Positions 26,012 through 34,270 of a DNA stretch of 64,000 bases are shown one piece after another. The notes below the pieces were generated by a model. It saw only the letters and a program-made list of their open reading frames with translations. It did not search any database and was not told the DNA's origin. The position numbers were made by a program, and so were the translations under genes. Source of the DNA: DP-19 sp036496285 (GTDB lineage Bacteria; Desulfobacterota; Binatia; UTPRO1); NCBI GenBank assembly GCA_036496285.1, contig DASXLI010000055.1:8704-72703 (forward strand), written 5' to 3'. How positions within the stretch are numbered: the first letter of the stretch is position 1; every line of letters starts with the position of its first letter.

Positions 26012-28636
26012 TCAGCGGCGCCAGGCCTCGCCGCCCTCGGCCCACACGCGGTCATGCAATGCGTCCGCGGTCGCCGGGTCGCGCAGCAGGGCGGCGCGCT
26101 CCGACGGGGCGAGCCCGTCGGGACCGTCGGCGACGGCGCGGGCGATGAGCGCCTCGCGGCGGGCGCGAATGGCGGCACGTACCCTCCGCGGCGCGCCGAG
26201 CAGCGCCCGATGCAGCGCCTGCAGGGCCGGATCGACGGCGGCCCATACGAATCCCGCGCGCGGCGCCGGCCGGTCGGCCAGCTCCTCGACGTCGCGCAGC
26301 TCGCGCGGCGGATCGATCTCCTCCGGAATGAGGAAGAGCCCGCGGGTGCGGGCGCGGTCGCCGAGCGGCACCCGGCTCGCGAAGACCGAGAGGGGGATCG
26401 ACAGGATGAGCGCGCCGATGATCGGCATGACCCACCAGAAGTAGTTCGGGTTCAGCCAGAAGAGGCAACCGCCCCAGACGCAGGCGACGACCGTGTCGAC
26501 CCCATGATGCCGGATCGCCTCGGCCCAGCTCGTCTCGGTGTCGTCACGGCCTTGCGACGACCACGTCACCGTGCGGCCCAGCAGGTTGGTCAGCACGAAA
26601 CGGCTGTGGAAGACCATGCGGATCGGCGCGAGCAGGCTCGAGACGAGGATCTCGAGCAGCACGCTGAGCGACAGGCGTCCGAGTCCCCCGTACTTCTTCG
26701 CCTCGCGGCGCTTGAAGACGATCAGCGCGACGCTCAGGAACTTCGGCAGGAAGAGGATGATGCCGGTGACCGCGAGGAGCGCGCGCGCCCAGTTCGGCCG
26801 CCAGATCGGCCACGCCGGAAAGAGGCTCGGGCCCGACGGGAAGTAGTTCGGCTCGCGCAGTACGTCGATGATCGCCTGGCTCGTGCTGAGCGTGAGGAAC
26901 ATGAACCAGAGGAGCGCCGAGACGTACGACAGCACGCCGTTCAGAAAGAGCGCGCGGTGGGCGCCGAAGAGTCCCTCGGTGAAGAGCAGCCGGAGATGCT
27001 GGAGATTGCCCTGGCACCAGCGGCGATCGCGCTTCATCTCCTCGAGCAGGGTCGACGGCACCTCCTCGTAGCTGCCGCTCAGGTCGTAGGCGAGCCACAG
27101 CGTCCAGCCGGCGCGGCCCATGAGCGCCGCCTCGACGAAGTCGTGGCTCAGGATCTCGCCGCCGAGCGGCGGCTTGCCCGGCAGCCGGGGCAGCGCGCAA
27201 TGGGCCATGAACGGCGCGACCCGGATGATCGCGTTGTGGCCCCAGTACTGGCCGTCGCCGAGCTGCCAGAAGTGCAGGCCGGCGGCGAACATCGGTCCGT
27301 AGACCCGGCTGCCGAACTGCTGCACGCGCGCGAAGAGCGAGCGGCGGCTCACTGCCGCCGGCGCCGTCTGGATCATGCCGGCGTCGGGCCGATGCTCCAT
27401 GAGCTGCACGAGCCGCACCAGGGTGTCGCCCGTCATGACGCTGTCGGCGTCCAGCATGATCATGTAGCGGTAGTCGCGGCCCCAGCGGCGGCAGAAGTCG
27501 GCGACGTTGCCGCTCTTGCGCCGCAGGCGCACGCGGCGCCGGCGGTAGAAGATGTGATCGAAGCCGCCGACCTCGCGGCACCACGCGAGCCACGCCGCCT
27601 CCTCGCGTACCGCGTGGTCGATGTCGGCCGTGTCGCTCAGCACGAAGAAATGGAAGTGGCGAAGCGCATCGATCCGCGCGAGCGACGCGTGGATCGCCCG
27701 CAGGCCGGCGAAGACGCGGTCGACCGGCTCGGCGCAGATCGGCATGACGATCGCGGTGCGCGTCGCGGCGTCGATCGGCGGCAGGCCGTCCGCGGGAAGG
27801 TTGGTGATCGCGAAGCGCTCGCGCCCGCGCATGAGGGTCACGAACCCGAAGAGCGCCGTCCAGAAGCCGATCGAGATCCAGCTGAAGAGCGCGCCGAAGA
27901 AGACGACGATCGCGACCTCGAGCCATGTGCCGCCCTGGCGCGGCAGCACGTTCACCATGAAGCCGCTCGCGACGATGCTCGGCAGGAAGACGAGGAAGCC
28001 GAGGAGCGCGCGCCGGCGCGCGGCGACGCGGGTCCAGGAGAGCGCGCGGCGCCGGCGGCGTAGCTCGGCGTGGCCGGTCGTGCCTGGGCCGTCGGGGCGC
28101 TTGCCGCGCAGGCGCAGCCAGAGGCGGCGGAGGATGCGCCGCTCGATCGGATCGGGCACCATGCGGCCGCGGTGGAGCGGCGGCGCCGAGCGGAAGCGCG
28201 GCGCGCAGCTCTCGGCGCGGAGCGGCTCCGCGCCGGTGCCCGGCGAGCGGGCAGGTGCGGCGGCGGGCCCGGTCGCACCGCCGGCTCCGAGCGCCGCGTC
28301 GAGACGCCAGGCCGTGAACGGCTCGAGCGTCGGGTCCCACGGATGCGCCGTCCGCGGATGCGCCTCCATCACGAGCGCACGGGTGTACGCGAGTGTGTCG
28401 GCCATGGCGTCGCCGTCGGCAGTCGCGGCACGCGCCAGGGCCTCGCGAGCGATGCGATCGCACTCGTCCGGCGAGAGGCCGAGCGCCGCGAGATAGGCGA
28501 GCGCATGCGCGTACGCCTCGTCCCAGCGCTGGATCAGGCGCTCGGGCGTGATCGCGATGCGGCCCTCCGGCGCGGGCGGGGGCTCCGTCCGCTCGCGCGC
28601 CCGCAGGTCCGTCGCCTGTCGGATCGGCTCGCTCAT
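26012..28636 (-). CDS. opgH: Glucans biosynthesis glucosyltransferase OpgH (MdoH)
   Basis: 874 residues, similar to the E. coli protein. Inner-membrane GT2 enzyme that makes and exports the beta-glucan backbone of osmoregulated periplasmic glucans from UDP-glucose. Two N-terminal membrane segments follow a ~200-residue cytoplasmic region; the catalytic core has ICAEPVDRVFAGL, LSDTADIDHAV, MLDADSVMTGD (DxD), HDFVEAALMGRAGW and RDRRWCQGNLQHL (the QxxRW-equivalent), then several more membrane segments. It begins 13 bases after opgG and uses GGGAGC as ribosome site. Confidence 0.95.
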   Translation of the reverse strand: MSEPIRQATDLRARERTEPPPAPEGRIAITPERLIQRWDEAYAHALAYLAALGLSPDECDRIAREALARAATADGDAMADTLAYTRALVMEAHPRTAHPWDPTLEPFTAWRLDAALGAGGATGPAAAPARSPGTGAEPLRAESCAPRFRSAPPLHRGRMVPDPIERRILRRLWLRLRGKRPDGPGTTGHAELRRRRRALSWTRVAARRRALLGFLVFLPSIVASGFMVNVLPRQGGTWLEVAIVVFFGALFSWISIGFWTALFGFVTLMRGRERFAITNLPADGLPPIDAATRTAIVMPICAEPVDRVFAGLRAIHASLARIDALRHFHFFVLSDTADIDHAVREEAAWLAWCREVGGFDHIFYRRRRVRLRRKSGNVADFCRRWGRDYRYMIMLDADSVMTGDTLVRLVQLMEHRPDAGMIQTAPAAVSRRSLFARVQQFGSRVYGPMFAAGLHFWQLGDGQYWGHNAIIRVAPFMAHCALPRLPGKPPLGGEILSHDFVEAALMGRAGWTLWLAYDLSGSYEEVPSTLLEEMKRDRRWCQGNLQHLRLLFTEGLFGAHRALFLNGVLSYVSALLWFMFLTLSTSQAIIDVLREPNYFPSGPSLFPAWPIWRPNWARALLAVTGIILFLPKFLSVALIVFKRREAKKYGGLGRLSLSVLLEILVSSLLAPIRMVFHSRFVLTNLLGRTVTWSSQGRDDTETSWAEAIRHHGVDTVVACVWGGCLFWLNPNYFWWVMPIIGALILSIPLSVFASRVPLGDRARTRGLFLIPEEIDPPRELRDVEELADRPAPRAGFVWAAVDPALQALHRALLGAPRRVRAAIRARREALIARAVADGPDGLAPSERAALLRDPATADALHDRVWAEGGEAWRR

Positions 28637-28649
28637 GCTCCCGGGCGCC

Positions 28650-30158
28650 TCATTGCACGACCGCGTACGACCACGTCTCGGTGAGGGCCTCGCCGCCCTT
28701 CTCGAGGAAGGCGCGCAGCTCGAGCGTGTCGCGCGTCTGCGGCTGGATCTGGCAGCTCAGGCGCCAGCCGCCCGTGACCTCGTTCTTGACGACGTGCTGA
28801 TCGAGGATCGTCGCCACCTCCTCGCCGTTGAGGATCGTCACTACCCCGCGTAGCACTTCGTTCGCGGGAATGCTCGCCAGCTTGCCGCCCGCGAAATCGA
28901 GGACGAAGCGGTGCGCGTTCGGCACCTTGCCGTAGTCGTGGCGGGTCGCGACGACCTTGCCGGCAGGCGGGATCCTGGGATCGTCGCCGTACCACGAGAG
29001 CACGTACGAGAAGGAGAGCGGCTCGCCCGGCTTGGGTTGCTCGCGTGGCGTCCAGAATCCCACGATGTTGTCGTTCAGCTCGGAGTTGGTGGGGATCTCG
29101 ACGAGCTGGACGGCGCCCTCGCCCCAGTCGCCGCGCGGGGTGATCCACGCGCTCGGGCGCACCTCGGGGCGGGTTTCGAGGTCCTCGTAGTGGACGAAGT
29201 CGCGGTCGCGCTGCATGAGCCCGAAGCCCCGCGGGTTCGTCGCCTGGAAGCTGTTCACCTGCACCGCCTTCGGGTCCTCGAGCGGCCGCCAGAGCCACTC
29301 GCCGCTCGCGAGGTGGAGCAGCAGCCCGTCGGAGTCGTGGACCTCGGGCCGGAAGTCGACCGGACGCTCCACGGTGTTCTCACCGAAGAAGAACATGCTG
29401 GTGAGCGGCGCGATGCCGAGGCGCTGCACCGGTTTCCGGAGGAAGATCGTGCTGTCGACCGCGACCGTCGTCTTCACGCCGGGCGTCACGACGAAGTGAT
29501 ACGCGCCCGTTACGCTCGGGCTGTCGAGCAGCGCGTACAGCTCGAGCTGCTTGGCCCCCGCGGCCGGCGTCACCAGCCACCACTCGCGGAAGAAGGGGAA
29601 CTCCTCCGCCGACGGCAGGCCGGTGTCGATCGCGAGCGCGCGGGCCGACAGGCCGAAGCCCTCGTCCCGCCCGACGGCGCGGAAGTAGCTGGCGCCGAGG
29701 AAGACGATCAGCTCGTCGAGCCGGTTCGCCACCTTCAGCGGATAGTGGACGCGGAACCCGGCGTAGCCGAGGTCGGGCGGGATGCGGCTCGCGAACGTGT
29801 TCTTGCCGTAGTCGAAAAGGGCCGACGAGTATGGGAACGGATGCGGGCCCTGCCGATCGACGACGTTCATCGTGACCGAGCGGTCGTAGAAGAGGCCCGG
29901 ATGGAAGAACTGGATGCGGAACGGCGAGCCGGTGTCCGCCCAGAGCGCCTTCTCCGGGCGGAAGCGGATGTCGCGCCACTGGTCATAGGAGATCTGGAGG
30001 AGCCAGTCCGGCACCGTGTCCTTGGTATCGTGGAACTCCTGCTGGGCGAGCTGGCGGGCCTTGGCGGTGACGTCGTCGAGGCCGAACGCCGCCGCCCGGC
30101 CGGCCGGCAGCCATGCGGCGAGCGCGCATAGGAGGAGGGCGCGGGAGCGAAGACGCAT
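28650..30158 (-). CDS. opgG: Periplasmic glucans biosynthesis protein OpgG/OpgD
   Basis: 502 residues. A signal peptide (LLLCALAAWLPAGRAAAF) is followed by the MdoG domain: FGLDDVTAKARQLAQQEF, LLQISYDQWRDIRFRPEKALW, FYDRSVTMNVVD, DLGYAGFRVHYPL, FLGASYFRAVGRDEGFGLSARALAIDTG and a C-terminal immunoglobulin-like part. OpgG acts in the periplasm on branching/maturation of the glucan made by OpgH, the next gene. OpgG and OpgD are close relatives; operon order opgG-opgH favours OpgG. Confidence 0.95.
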   Translation of the reverse strand: MRLRSRALLLCALAAWLPAGRAAAFGLDDVTAKARQLAQQEFHDTKDTVPDWLLQISYDQWRDIRFRPEKALWADTGSPFRIQFFHPGLFYDRSVTMNVVDRQGPHPFPYSSALFDYGKNTFASRIPPDLGYAGFRVHYPLKVANRLDELIVFLGASYFRAVGRDEGFGLSARALAIDTGLPSAEEFPFFREWWLVTPAAGAKQLELYALLDSPSVTGAYHFVVTPGVKTTVAVDSTIFLRKPVQRLGIAPLTSMFFFGENTVERPVDFRPEVHDSDGLLLHLASGEWLWRPLEDPKAVQVNSFQATNPRGFGLMQRDRDFVHYEDLETRPEVRPSAWITPRGDWGEGAVQLVEIPTNSELNDNIVGFWTPREQPKPGEPLSFSYVLSWYGDDPRIPPAGKVVATRHDYGKVPNAHRFVLDFAGGKLASIPANEVLRGVVTILNGEEVATILDQHVVKNEVTGGWRLSCQIQPQTRDTLELRAFLEKGGEALTETWSYAVVQ

Positions 30159-30233
30159 GGGCCCGTACTGTGGCAGCCGCGACCCGGGAGATAAAGGCCC
30201 GCCAATGCGGACCGGGCCTGGACGGCGCCGCGC

Positions 30234-31490
30234 TCAGCGCATGCGGTAGCGGATCGGCAGGGTCTTCAAGCCGCTCACGAAGCTCGAGCTGACGAGGGCC
30301 GGTATGCCGTCGAGCGCGATCGCGTCGACCCGCGACAGCAGCTCGGTGAAGAGCGTCTCGATCTCCATCTTCGCGAGCACCTTGCCGAGGCAGAGGTGTG
30401 CGCCGAAGCCGAACGCGAGGTGCGGGTTGGGATCGCGGTCGACGCGGAAGCGGAACGGGTCGGCGAAGACCTCCTCGTCGCGGTTGGCCGACGCGTAGCA
30501 CAGCATCAGGCACTCGCCAGCGCGGATCGTCTGGCCGCGGATCACGTCGTCCTCGGTCGCGGTGCGCAGGAAGTGCTTCACCGGCGTCGTCCAGCGGATC
30601 ATCTCGTCGGCGGCCTTGCCGAGGAGGCCGGGGTCGGCGCGCAGCCGCGCCATCTCCTCCGGCTGCTGCAGCAGCGCGAGGAGGCCGCCCGCGATCGACG
30701 AGCTGGTGGTGTCGTGGCCGGCCGTCGCGACGATGACGTAGTACGAGTTGCGCTCGAATTCGGGGATCGGCTGCCCGCCGATTTCCGCGTTGGCGATCAC
30801 CGTCGCGAGGTCGTCGCGCGGGGTCCGGCGACGGTCCTCCGTGAGCGCGTTGAAGTAGTTCTGGAAGTCGAACAGCGCTTGCATCAGGTCGATGTTCTCG
30901 CCCTGGCGTCGCATGTCCGGGTCCTCGGGACCGAAGAGCTCCTGCGTCAGCTTCAGCATGAGGGGCTCGTCGGTGCGCGGGACGCCGAGGAGGCTCATGA
31001 TGACCCGCAGCGGATACCAGGCGGCGACGTCGCGGACGAAGTCGCAGGCGTCGCGATGCTCGGCCAGGCGGTCGACGAACTCGACCGCGAGACGCTTGAG
31101 CTCCGGCTCGAGCGCGCGCAGGCTGGACTTGAGGAAGCGCGACTGGGTGAAGGCACGGTAGACCCGGTGGTCCGGGTCGTCCATCTGCACGAGCGAGCGC
31201 ACCGGATTCGCGCTGCCGCCGGTGAGCTGGCGGGCGCGATCCTCGGCGACGTGCGTCTGGAGGACGGCGCGCGGCTCGTTGATGTAGCGGTGGTGCTGGC
31301 GCTCGATCTCGATGACGTCGGCGTGCTTCGTCACCGCGCGGAACGGTGGGTAGCCCTCCGCCTCGATCCAGGCGAGCGGCGCGTCGCGTCGCATCGCCGT
31401 GAAGATGGCGTCGAGACGCGCCGGGTTCGCGTAGGTCTTGGGGGAAGCGATCTCGCGATAGTCAGCCGTGGTGACGGGCTCCGCCGTCAC
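30234..31490 (-). CDS. Cytochrome P450
   Basis: 418 residues, soluble bacterial class I type. I-helix AGHDTT at 257-262 (oxygen activation), ExxR in EMIRW at 296-299, and haem-binding FGFGAHLCLG with the iron-ligand Cys at residue 367. The VRSLVQMDDPDHRVYRAFTQSRFL segment is usual for CYP124/125/142-like and related sterol or fatty acid hydroxylases, but family assignment is tentative. GTG start overlaps the aldehyde dehydrogenase stop by 4 bases. No ferredoxin or reductase gene is adjacent. Confidence 0.93.
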   Translation of the reverse strand: MTAEPVTTADYREIASPKTYANPARLDAIFTAMRRDAPLAWIEAEGYPPFRAVTKHADVIEIERQHHRYINEPRAVLQTHVAEDRARQLTGGSANPVRSLVQMDDPDHRVYRAFTQSRFLKSSLRALEPELKRLAVEFVDRLAEHRDACDFVRDVAAWYPLRVIMSLLGVPRTDEPLMLKLTQELFGPEDPDMRRQGENIDLMQALFDFQNYFNALTEDRRRTPRDDLATVIANAEIGGQPIPEFERNSYYVIVATAGHDTTSSSIAGGLLALLQQPEEMARLRADPGLLGKAADEMIRWTTPVKHFLRTATEDDVIRGQTIRAGECLMLCYASANRDEEVFADPFRFRVDRDPNPHLAFGFGAHLCLGKVLAKMEIETLFTELLSRVDAIALDGIPALVSSSFVSGLKTLPIRYRMR

Positions 31491-32913
31491 CCGGCGACGC
31501 CCATGACGGCCTTCACCTCGAGGAACTCCTCGAACCCGTACTCACCCCACTCGCGGCCGTTGCCCGATTGCTTGTAGCCGCCGAAGGGCGCGGCGAAATC
31601 CGGCCCGGCGCCGTTCAGGTGGACGTTCCCCGTGCGCAGGCGGGCGCCGACGCGCAGCGCGCGCTCGGGGTTGCCCGATGCGACGTAGCCCGAGAGGCCG
31701 TACGGCGTGTCGTTGGCGATGCGGATCGCGTCTTCCTCGTCATCGTAGGGGAGGATCGCCAGCACCGGGCCGAAGACCTCCTCGCGCGCGATCGTCATGT
31801 CGTTCCGCACGTTGGCGAAGACGGTGGGCCGGACGTAGTAGCCCTTGCTCAGGCCCTCGGGGCGGCCGGGGCCGCCGGTGACGAGCTCGGCGCCTTCCTG
31901 CACACCGCGTTCGATCAATCCCTGGATCTTGTCGAACTGCATCTTGCTGACGACCGGGCCGATCGTCGTACCGTCGGTCTTCGGGCTACCGACCCGCACG
32001 CCTTCGGCCGCGGCCTTGGCGATCGCGACGGCCTCGGCGTGCCGGGTGCGCGGCACCAGCATGCGCGTCGGCGCGTTGCACGACTGGCCGCTGTTGGTGA
32101 AGCAGGTGCGCACGCCGCCCTGGACGGCGCGCTGCAGGTCGGCGTCGTCGAGGATGATGTTGGCCGACTTGCCGCCGAGCTCCTGCGCGACGCGCTTCAC
32201 GGTGTCGGCGGCCGTCTTCGCGACCTGGACGCCGGCGCGTGTGGAGCCGGTGAACGAGACCATGTCGATTCCCGGATGCGAGGAGATCGCGGTGCCGACG
32301 GTCGGCCCGTCGCCGTTCACGAGATTGAAGACGCCGGGCGGCACGCCGGCCGCATCGAGGATCTCGGCGACCAGGATGCCGGAGAGCGGCGCGATCTCGC
32401 TCGGCTTCAGCACCATCGTGCAGCCGGCGGCGAGCGCGGGCGCGACCTTGCACATGATCTGGTTCACCGGCCAGTTCCACGGCGTGATGAAGCCGCAGAC
32501 GCCGACCGGCTCGCGCAGGATGCGCGTCGTGCCCTTGTTCTCGACGAACGTGTAGGTGCGGAGCACCTCGAGGGCCTGCGCCAGATGCGCCAGGCCGGAC
32601 GGCGCCTGCGCCGCCTTCGCGAGCCACATCGGCGCGCCCATCTCGGCGGAGATCGTCTCCGCGAGATCGTCGAGCCGCGCCTGGTAGGCGCCCATGATGC
32701 GCTCGAGCAGCGCGATGCGCTCCTCACGTGTCGTGCGACCGTAGGTCTCGAAGGCGCGGCGCGCGGCGGCGACCCCTTGTCGACGTCGGCGGCGCTGCCG
32801 AGGCTGATGCGGCCGATCGCTTCCTCCGTGGAGGGGTCGATGACGTCGAGCGTCTTGGGCGTCGTGGGCGGAACCCAGCGGCCGTCGATGTAGAAATTGA
32901 GGCATTCCTTCAT
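31487..32913 (-). pseudogene. Aldehyde dehydrogenase, frameshifted near the N-terminus
   Basis: The product would be about 475 residues. The ATG at 32913 has an ideal ribosome site (GAAGGAG) and opens MKECLNFYIDGRWVPP ... STEEAIGRISLGSAADVDK, then the frame is lost; the rest of the enzyme (VAAARRAFETYGRTTREER onwards, catalytic Glu in QELGGKSANI, catalytic Cys in TNSGQSCNAP) continues in another frame. One extra base in the G run at 32773-32776 (four G on the minus strand, five needed) restores a perfect GSAADVDKGVAAARRAF junction. All else is intact, so a sequencing or assembly slip is as likely as a real mutation. Middle gene of a thiolase-ALDH-P450 operon. Confidence 0.9.
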
Positions 32914-32949
32914 GGGGATCTCCTTCGCGTGCGCGCGTCGGCGCGCGAT

Positions 32950-34140
32950 TCAGTCGAGACGCTCGATGATGGTGGCGTTGGCCATGCCCCCGCCCTCGCA
33001 CATCGCCTGCAAGCCGAAGCGGCCGCCAGTGCGCTCGAGGATGTTGAGGAGCGTGGTCATGAGGCGTGCGCCGCTGCAGCCGAGCGGATGCCCGAGCGCG
33101 ATCGCGCCGCCGTTCAGGTTGGTCTTGCGGAGATCGGCCTTGCACTCGCGCTCCCAGGCCAGGATGACCGGCGCGAAGGCCTCGTTGATCTCGACGACGT
33201 CGATGTCCTTGAGCGTCATGTCGGCGCGCTCGAGGACGTTGCGGGTGGCGGGAATCGGGCCGGTCAGCATGATCACCGGGTCGACGCCGCCGAGCGCGAA
33301 GGTGTGGAAGCGGGCGCGGGGCCGGAAGCCGAGCGCCTTGGCGCGCTCCTTCTCCATCACCAGTACGGCAGCCGCGCCGTCGGTGATCTGGCTCGAGTTG
33401 CCCGCGGTGATCACCCCGTCCGGCTTGAAGGCGGGCTTCAGCGCCCCCAGCTTGTCGATCGAGCTGTCCGGCCGGACGCCTTCGTCGCTGGCGATGACGT
33501 CACGCGAGCCGTCGGGACGCCGCACGTCGACCGGGACGATCTCGTTGGCGAACCAGCCGTTGCGCGCGGCGGCCGCCGCCTTGCGGTGCGACTCGACCGA
33601 GTAGGCGTCGAGCTCCTCGCGCGAGAGCTTCCACTTGTCGGCGATGATCTCGGCCGACAGGCCCTGCTGGACGAGGCCGCCCGCGCCGTACAGGTTCTCG
33701 TCGACGTAGCGCTGGATCATCGTCGGCCCGAAGGGCTGGCCGCCCGCGGCGACGCTCGTGCCCATCGGCACCCGGCTCATCGACTCGACGCCGGCGGCGA
33801 CCACGCAATCGTAGGCGCCTGCGATCACGCCCTGCGCCGCGAAGTGCAGCGACTGCTGGCTGGAGCCGCACTGCCGGTCGACGGTCGTGCCGCACACGCT
33901 GTCCGGGAAGCCGGCGGCGAGGGCGGCGTTGCGGCCGACGTTCAGGCCCTGCTCGCCGACCTGGCTCACGCACCCCATGATGACGTCCTCGATCTCGGCG
34001 GGATCGATGCCGACGCGTTTCACGAGCGCGCGCAAGGTATGCGCGGCGAGATCGACGGGGTGCACGGGGTAGAGCGCACCGGTCTGCTTCCCTCGGCCCA
34101 GCGGGGTGCGAACGGCATCGACGATCACGGCTTCACGCAT
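32950..34140 (-). CDS. Thiolase (acetyl-CoA acetyltransferase family, steroid/fatty acid type)
   Basis: 396 residues. Acyl-accepting Cys91 sits in DRQCGSSQQSLHFAAQGV, a variant seen in FadA5/FadA6-type thiolases; the C-terminal catalytic motifs are NEAFAP, GGAIALGHPLGCSGARL and CEGGGMANA. It would cleave 3-ketoacyl-CoA with CoA at the end of beta-oxidation. First gene of the operon with the aldehyde dehydrogenase and P450; its leader GAAGGAGATCCC is nearly the same as that of the aldehyde dehydrogenase. Steroid side-chain use is only a suggestion from the QCGSS motif and the P450 partner. Confidence 0.92.
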   Translation of the reverse strand: MREAVIVDAVRTPLGRGKQTGALYPVHPVDLAAHTLRALVKRVGIDPAEIEDVIMGCVSQVGEQGLNVGRNAALAAGFPDSVCGTTVDRQCGSSQQSLHFAAQGVIAGAYDCVVAAGVESMSRVPMGTSVAAGGQPFGPTMIQRYVDENLYGAGGLVQQGLSAEIIADKWKLSREELDAYSVESHRKAAAAARNGWFANEIVPVDVRRPDGSRDVIASDEGVRPDSSIDKLGALKPAFKPDGVITAGNSSQITDGAAAVLVMEKERAKALGFRPRARFHTFALGGVDPVIMLTGPIPATRNVLERADMTLKDIDVVEINEAFAPVILAWERECKADLRKTNLNGGAIALGHPLGCSGARLMTTLLNILERTGGRFGLQAMCEGGGMANATIIERLD

Positions 34141-34270
34141 GGGATCTCCTTCGGCGAATGAGCTCGGCGGCCCGGGGTATCGCCCAAACCGTCACTCTGC
34201 TGCAAGCGCGGACGTCGTTCAACTGCCCCCCGCTGCGCGGTGCCCCACGCGGCGGAGTGGCGCCTCCGTC

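Noticed and set aside
25907..28063. 718-residue plus-strand frame
   Set aside because: Antisense to opgH, which has clear catalytic motifs; the frame shows only charged low-complexity sequence.
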